DNA of 9,130 nucleotides from Thermoproteota archaeon. GTDB lineage: Archaea > Thermoproteota > Thermoprotei_A > Sulfolobales > Acidilobaceae. Below, piece after piece: positions 6,128 through 9,130 of the stretch. The stretch is taken from positions 1 through 9,130 of the forward strand of contig JAADGB010000005.1 of assembly GCA_013152575.1 (NCBI GenBank). The letters are read 5' to 3'. Every line of letters begins with the position of its first letter. Position 1 is the first letter of the stretch. The notes under the pieces were generated by a model, which was not told where the DNA came from, did no database searches, and saw only the letters and a program-made list of their open reading frames with translations. Made by a program: the position numbers and the translations under genes.

Positions 6128-7324
6128 TCAGGCTGGGGACCTGGGCTTAGAAAGCGAGTATATCGTCACGTAGGCGTAGTGGCCTGTGCCTCCGATGTTG
6201 TGCGCGATAGCTCTGCCATTCTTGATTGGTGCTTGTCTACCCTTCTCGACCTTGCCTAGTAGCTGGTTGGCGAGTTCTACAGCCATGCTTACGCCTGTCG
6301 CGGCTAGTGGGTGTCCCTTGGCTTTTAGTCCGCCGCTGAGGTTTACTGGGATGACTCCGCCGATGTATGTCTGCTCGTCTCTGATTAGCTTGTAGCCTTC
6401 ACCCCTCTTTGCGAAGCCTAGGTCCTCGTATGCCATTATCTCAGCTATCGTGAAGCAGTCGTGTACTTCGGCGACGTCCAGGTATTTGACGGGGTTCTCT
6501 GGGTCGATGCCAGCCTTCTTGTAGGCCATCTGTGCAGCTAGCCTTGCCGCCTCTAGGTTTGTGAACTGTGTCCTCTTGGAAAGGTTGCTTGTACCTATTG
6601 AGGCTCCTATCGACTCTATCCATACCGGTGAGTCGGTTAGCTTCTGTGCTACCTCCTCGCTTGCTAGGACTACGGCTGCTGCTCCATCGGTGATTGGGCT
6701 GCAGTCGAAGAGCTTTAGTGGCCATGCAATGTATCTTGACTGCATACAGGTCTCTAGCGTTATCTTCCTCTGGAACTGGGCCTTCGGGTTCATGCTTGCA
6801 TAGTAGTGGTTCTTGACTGCTACCTTACAGTAGTCTTCCTCTGTTGCACCATACTTCTGCATGTAGGCTGTGGCGTATAGAGCATAGTATCCTGGGAATG
6901 TGAGGCCGAAGTTCTCGAACTCCCAGAAGTAGTTGCCAGCCCTGCCAATGAACTCTACCACTGTGGGCGTTGGGCTCTCGTTCATCTTCTCAACGCCGAC
7001 TACGAGCGCTATATCCGCCTCCCCAGCCGCGATGGCGTCGTGGGCTGCCTTGATCGCCGCGCTTCCAGTGGCACAGGCTGCTTCAATCCTATAGCCAGGT
7101 TTACCTGTTAGACCAGCGTATTCCATGATCACGACTGGCGCTAGTCCCTCGCTGCTCCATCCACCGACATATCCTGTGACTACTAGGTCGATTTCCTTCC
7201 GCTCGATGCCGGCGTCGGCAATGGCTTTACTGATGGCCTCATATGCTAGCTCGGGTATGTTGACATCGTTTCTTACTCCGAACTTTGAATGGCCAGTGCC
7301 TACTATTGCAACCCTTCTGCCCAT
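6128..7324 (-). CDS. SCP2-type thiolase (acyl-CoA acetyltransferase family)
   Basis: This 398-residue cytoplasmic thiolase makes or cleaves 3-ketoacyl-CoA. Active-site blocks are all present: ACATGS with nucleophile Cys84, VHDCFT with His288/Cys290, GHPLAATG with His338, and the C-terminal NIGGTGHY (376-383). HDCF instead of NEAF, and GG instead of the CxG cysteine, place it in the SCP2-thiolase group (SCPx and archaeal thiolases) rather than with classic acetoacetyl-CoA or trifunctional thiolases. ATG at 7324 follows AGAGGGG (7331-7337) by 6 bases. Downstream, 15 bases away, is its DUF35 partner; divergently upstream is an SCP2 lipid-carrier domain. No HMG-CoA synthase gene lies next to it, so a mevalonate-pathway role is not supported by the visible context; fatty-acid or branched acyl-CoA metabolism is equally open. 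The promoter carries a 12-base palindrome. Confidence 0.93.
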   Translation of the reverse strand: MGRRVAIVGTGHSKFGVRNDVNIPELAYEAISKAIADAGIERKEIDLVVTGYVGGWSSEGLAPVVIMEYAGLTGKPGYRIEAACATGSAAIKAAHDAIAAGEADIALVVGVEKMNESPTPTVVEFIGRAGNYFWEFENFGLTFPGYYALYATAYMQKYGATEEDYCKVAVKNHYYASMNPKAQFQRKITLETCMQSRYIAWPLKLFDCSPITDGAAAVVLASEEVAQKLTDSPVWIESIGASIGTSNLSKRTQFTNLEAARLAAQMAYKKAGIDPENPVKYLDVAEVHDCFTIAEIMAYEDLGFAKRGEGYKLIRDEQTYIGGVIPVNLSGGLKAKGHPLAATGVSMAVELANQLLGKVEKGRQAPIKNGRAIAHNIGGTGHYAYVTIYSLSKPRSPA

Positions 7325-7378
7325 AACAAACCCCTCTGTCTATATTCGAGTCCTCACCCACTCTAGGGGGAATCGGTG

Positions 7379-7390
7379 ACTGATATCAGT
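7379..7390. promoter_or_regulatory. Perfect 12-base palindrome, candidate operator
   Basis: ACTGATATCAGT equals its own reverse complement. It lies between the likely thiolase TATA box (7395-7404, minus) and the predicted start near 7372, so a bound dimeric regulator would block initiation. Symmetry stops at 12 bases. No regulator gene is seen in the window. Confidence 0.5.
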
Positions 7391-7394
7391 AGGT

Positions 7395-7404
7395 AAATAT
7401 ATAC
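7395..7404 (-). promoter_or_regulatory. Likely TATA box of the thiolase-DUF35 operon
   Basis: The minus strand reads GTATATATTT. A start about 26 bases on, near 7372, leaves a leader of about 48 bases including AGAGGGG. A second AT-rich candidate, TTATTTAAGG (7427-7436 region, minus), lies further upstream. Confidence 0.45.
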
Positions 7405-7459
7405 ACATACCGGGGCGACGTTGGAACCTTAAATAACCCCTGGGAAGCGATCGGGAACA

Positions 7460-7470
7460 CATATAAATAC
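7460..7470 (+). promoter_or_regulatory. Likely TATA box of the SCP2-domain gene
   Basis: CATATAAATAC is a good archaeal TATA-like element. It would start transcription near 7490, giving a leader of about 70 bases. ATATAATT at 7491-7498 is an alternative, with a leader near 40 bases. Confidence 0.45.
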
Positions 7471-7471
7471 A

Positions 7472-7494
7472 TAATGATATCCTCGTAATGATAT
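7472..7494 (+). repeat. 9-base direct repeat TAATGATAT in the SCP2 promoter
   Basis: TAATGATAT occurs at 7472-7480 and exactly again at 7486-7494, 14 bases start to start, just downstream of the TATA-like element and around the predicted transcription start. It may be a regulator site or simply AT-rich promoter sequence. Confidence 0.45.
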
Positions 7495-7549
7495 AATTCC
7501 ACCCAAGGAATAGAATCCCGTGATGGTCTGAATAATACGTGACTAGATA

Positions 7550-7556
7550 GAGGTGG
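7550..7556 (+). promoter_or_regulatory. Ribosome site GAGGTGG that sets the SCP2 gene start
   Basis: GAGGTGG ends 5 bases before ATG at 7562. An in-frame GTG at 7553 overlaps this site and so is unlikely to be the start; the ATG at 7558 is in another frame. Confidence 0.65.
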
Positions 7557-7561
7557 TATGG

Positions 7562-7906
7562 ATGGCAGTATATGAGAAGGCGGTAGAAGCCTTCAATAAA
7601 ATATTCGAGAAAGCCAAAACATCCCTACCCGAAGTAACTAGCTGGAACAAGGTCTACCAGTTCGTGGTAGAGGATGCTGGCGAGGAATTCTACGTCGAGA
7701 TCTCTGGCGGCCAGCTGAAGGTAGAGAAAGGTAAGCACGAGAGGCCAATAGCAACCATCATCGGCTCCGCTGAGGTTCTCGAGAAGATAATGACTGGCGA
7801 GCTAGACGCTATGGCTGCCTTCATGAAGAGGCAGATCAAGATCACGGGCAACGTGCTAGACACTATGAACCTAAAGAAGCTACTAGACGCTGGACTAAAG
7901 GGTTAA
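7562..7906 (+). CDS. Stand-alone SCP2 sterol-carrier-like lipid-binding protein
   Basis: This 114-residue soluble protein is a single SCP2 domain (usual length 100-120), a fold with a hydrophobic tunnel that binds acyl-CoA or other lipids and acts as carrier or substrate presenter. Family marks are: N-terminal helix (VYEKAVEAFNKIF), the strands FVVEDAG, EFYVEISGGQL and KVEKGKHERPIATI, then the typical end block EVLEKIMTGELDAMAAFMKRQ and IKITGN followed by a helix with NLKKLL. ATG at 7562 is preferred over GTG at 7553 because of ribosome-site spacing. It is transcribed away from an SCP2-type thiolase and DUF35 gene with 237 bases between, so both share a promoter region. In animals the same two domains are fused as SCPx. 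The stop shares a TTAA with the stop of the convergent amidohydrolase. Ligand unknown; archaeal isoprenoid or fatty acyl chains are both possible. Confidence 0.88.
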   Translation: MAVYEKAVEAFNKIFEKAKTSLPEVTSWNKVYQFVVEDAGEEFYVEISGGQLKVEKGKHERPIATIIGSAEVLEKIMTGELDAMAAFMKRQIKITGNVLDTMNLKKLLDAGLKG

Positions 7907-9015
7907 AGGAAAGAAATCTCTCCCCCATCAATCCTTGCAACCAGATTTTCTCCTCCCAACCTTTTAGTCAACGCATAATAGATGCTCTCCGCCCTCTCAA
8001 AACCGTAATCAGCAGTATTGAATACTAGGAAGTTGGCAGGCTCTCCTTCCTCAATAATCCTGGGCTTAGACCCCATTATCTTGTAGGACTCCACGAATAC
8101 CCCTCTCAGGATCTTCTTAGCGAGCCATTCTCCAACGGGTCCCTTAGATCTTGCAATGAGTACGGCGACCTCGATCTCCCTCCATATATTTGGAGTCATC
8201 CACGCAGCATTATCGGAACCCAAACCAATCCTATCAAGCACCTTTAAGGCCTCATAGACCGGTGGTACGCCTATACCATGCCAGAGATTACTCCTAGGAC
8301 ATAGTATCAAGCCAAGTCCAGAGGTCTTAATCAACATGAGATCCTCTTCGGTTAAGTGAGTTCCGTGAATGATGGCATCAAATCCTGCTTCGATGGCCAG
8401 TTCAAGATCCCCCTTTTCTCTAGCTTCTCTGGTCTCAGCGACGTGTGTTAGAGCGGGTCTCAGCGTGTTAGTTAGCGATCTCAGCTCCTCTAGGCTATGG
8501 TCTAACGGGCTAGAGATACCCAAGCCATCGCATCCTCTTGGGAATTCAGGACCCGGCCTGCCAAGGACGATAACCTGTAATCCGTCAGGTGATTGTTTAT
8601 ACGCTTCCTTCGCAAGCGAACATCCTACCCCTCCGCCTTCACGGAAGTCGGCTAGTAGGCCAACTCCGTATCTCCATGCGAGGCGGTAGAATTCTAGTAT
8701 ACCTTCGATAATGGCTCCTTTGTCTAGTTCGGATAGCTTCCGATGCTTTAAACCGTTCGGTGGTGCGACTAGGGATTCAAGATCTCTATCCACCCCGTAC
8801 TCGGTGAATGAGTGGTCCGCGCTATGAGTGTGGAGTAATGCTGGCTGTGGTGTGACTATCAAGGAGTCTCCTCCAAACGCGTTAACCCTGCATGACGCTG
8901 AGGAGGTTATTGACTCTATTATCCCGTCTCTAACGTTTATGCATACGTTCCTCTCTACTCTAAGGTCGTCTCCCACTAGAGCTAGCTTAGCGCGTACAGC
9001 GAACTCTCCCTCCAT
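7903..9015 (-). CDS. Amidohydrolase-superfamily metal-dependent hydrolase, deaminase-like
   Basis: This 370-residue protein has the marks of the amidohydrolase (PF01979-type) TIM barrel with flanking beta part. The N-terminal strands (1-57) are followed by LLHTHS (His62, His64), THVAET (His191, Glu194), IIHGTHL (His217, also His220), CPRSNLWHG (239-247) and LGSDNA (Asp268). The set HxH, His, His, Asp binds one or two metals. CPxSN together with GSDN resembles cytosine/guanine/S-adenosylhomocysteine-type deaminases (ATZ/TRZ group), although those are usually 420-450 residues, so this is a short member. The C-terminus returns to the small domain (GEPANFLVFN). ATG at 9015 lies 3 bases after the stop of the preceding gene, with a poor ribosome site, so its translation is probably coupled. 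Reaction and substrate (purine, pyrimidine, imidazole or cyclic amide) are not settled. No signal peptide; cytoplasmic. Confidence 0.9.
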   Translation of the reverse strand: MEGEFAVRAKLALVGDDLRVERNVCINVRDGIIESITSSASCRVNAFGGDSLIVTPQPALLHTHSADHSFTEYGVDRDLESLVAPPNGLKHRKLSELDKGAIIEGILEFYRLAWRYGVGLLADFREGGGVGCSLAKEAYKQSPDGLQVIVLGRPGPEFPRGCDGLGISSPLDHSLEELRSLTNTLRPALTHVAETREAREKGDLELAIEAGFDAIIHGTHLTEEDLMLIKTSGLGLILCPRSNLWHGIGVPPVYEALKVLDRIGLGSDNAAWMTPNIWREIEVAVLIARSKGPVGEWLAKKILRGVFVESYKIMGSKPRIIEEGEPANFLVFNTADYGFERAESIYYALTKRLGGENLVARIDGGEISFL

Positions 9016-9018
9016 ATC

Positions 9019-9130
9019 CTACTTCCCAGGCTCACGGTGTTGAGCAACGATTAATAGCATCTCCAGTACTCCCGTGTCTAAGGGGGCGTCAGATTGACGA
9101 ATCAGATTGAGAACGTGAAAAGTAGGGTTC
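9019..9130 (-). CDS. C-terminal end of an unrecognised protein (cut by window)
   Basis: On the minus strand one frame is open from the right edge to TAG at 9019-9021, giving about 36 residues that include LIRQSDAPLDTGVLEMLLIV and end REPGK. The other two frames on this strand close early. The stop lies only 3 bases before the amidohydrolase ATG, as in tight archaeal operons, and the residue mix (amphipathic helix, charged tail) looks like real protein. I do not recognise the family. An open frame of this length can occur by chance, so the call rests mainly on the spacing. Confidence 0.5.
   Translation of the reverse strand, partial: NPTFHVLNLIRQSDAPLDTGVLEMLLIVAQHREPGK

Noticed and set aside
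5799..6173. A 124-codon open frame on the plus strand opposite DUF35 and the thiolase end
   Set aside because: Antisense shadow of two well-supported genes, Ser-rich composition, no domain or ribosome site.
6128..7324. Classic biosynthetic acetoacetyl-CoA thiolase feeding the mevalonate pathway
   Set aside because: HDCF and missing CxG cysteine place it in the SCP2 group, and no HMG-CoA synthase gene accompanies it; a mevalonate role is not excluded but not supported.
7519..7531. GTGATGG followed by CTGA as a C/D box guide RNA
   Set aside because: The boxes are only a base apart, leaving no guide, and no C'/D' pair or kink-turn partner is seen nearby.
7553..7555. GTG as start of the SCP2-domain gene
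   Set aside because: It overlaps the GAGGTGG ribosome site; ATG at 7562 has proper spacing.
9090..9110. CAGATTGA twice (9090-9097 and 9103-9110) as the beginning of a CRISPR or other repeat array
   Set aside because: The copies are only 8 bases, 13 apart, without spacer structure, and they lie in a probable coding frame.
1..9130. Insertion sequences, integrase sites, toxin-antitoxin or defence genes
   Set aside because: No transposase, recombinase or terminal inverted repeats were seen, and all sizeable frames are metabolic or membrane proteins with similar codon use.

Overview
The window looks like a compact chromosomal segment from a thermophilic Crenarchaeota (Thermoproteota)-type archaeon, for example Desulfurococcales, Acidilobales or Thermoproteales. 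This rests on archaeal TATA-like elements upstream of genes, T-run terminators, strong GGAGGTG-type ribosome sites, frequent ATA and AGA/AGG codons, and protein families typical of these archaea (DUF1286/YdjM-like membrane protein, thiolase plus DUF35 pair, stand-alone SCP2 domain). The species cannot be named from sequence alone. I found no mobile element, CRISPR array, tRNA or rRNA, and no gene-free stretch over 300 bases.

Layout. (1) 2-1993, plus strand: the beta-chain part of a penicillin-acylase-family N-terminal nucleophile hydrolase, cut by the left edge three codons after its catalytic Ser, followed by a small multi-pass membrane protein in the same transcript. (2) 1995-3431, minus strand: a metallo-beta-lactamase-fold hydrolase and, upstream of it, a membrane protein with conserved His/Asp motifs. 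(3) 3557-5554, plus strand: a nitrilase-superfamily amidase followed by a class I/II PLP aminotransferase with a TTG start, a pair that suggests an omega-amidase/glutamine-transaminase module. (4) 5570-7324, minus strand: an SCP2-type thiolase and a DUF35 (zinc ribbon plus OB fold) partner whose ribbon has lost two of four cysteines. (5) 7562-7906, plus strand: a stand-alone SCP2 lipid-carrier domain, divergent from the thiolase operon. (6) 7903-9130, minus strand: an amidohydrolase (deaminase-like) preceded by the tail of an unrecognised protein that runs off the right edge.

How the genes may work together. The most coherent unit is 5570-7906. The thiolase, its DUF35 partner and an SCP2 domain are the parts that animals fuse in SCPx (thiolase plus SCP2), here split across a 237-base divergent promoter region. 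That region holds a perfect 12-base palindrome between the thiolase TATA box and its predicted start site, and a 9-base direct repeat near the predicted SCP2 start site. This is a candidate regulated lipid/acyl-CoA module in an archaeon. The other units look like peptide or amide scavenging and nitrogen metabolism (acylase, amidase, aminotransferase, amidohydrolase). Genes are packed tightly: two convergent pairs are separated by 1 base or share a TTAA that carries both stop codons.
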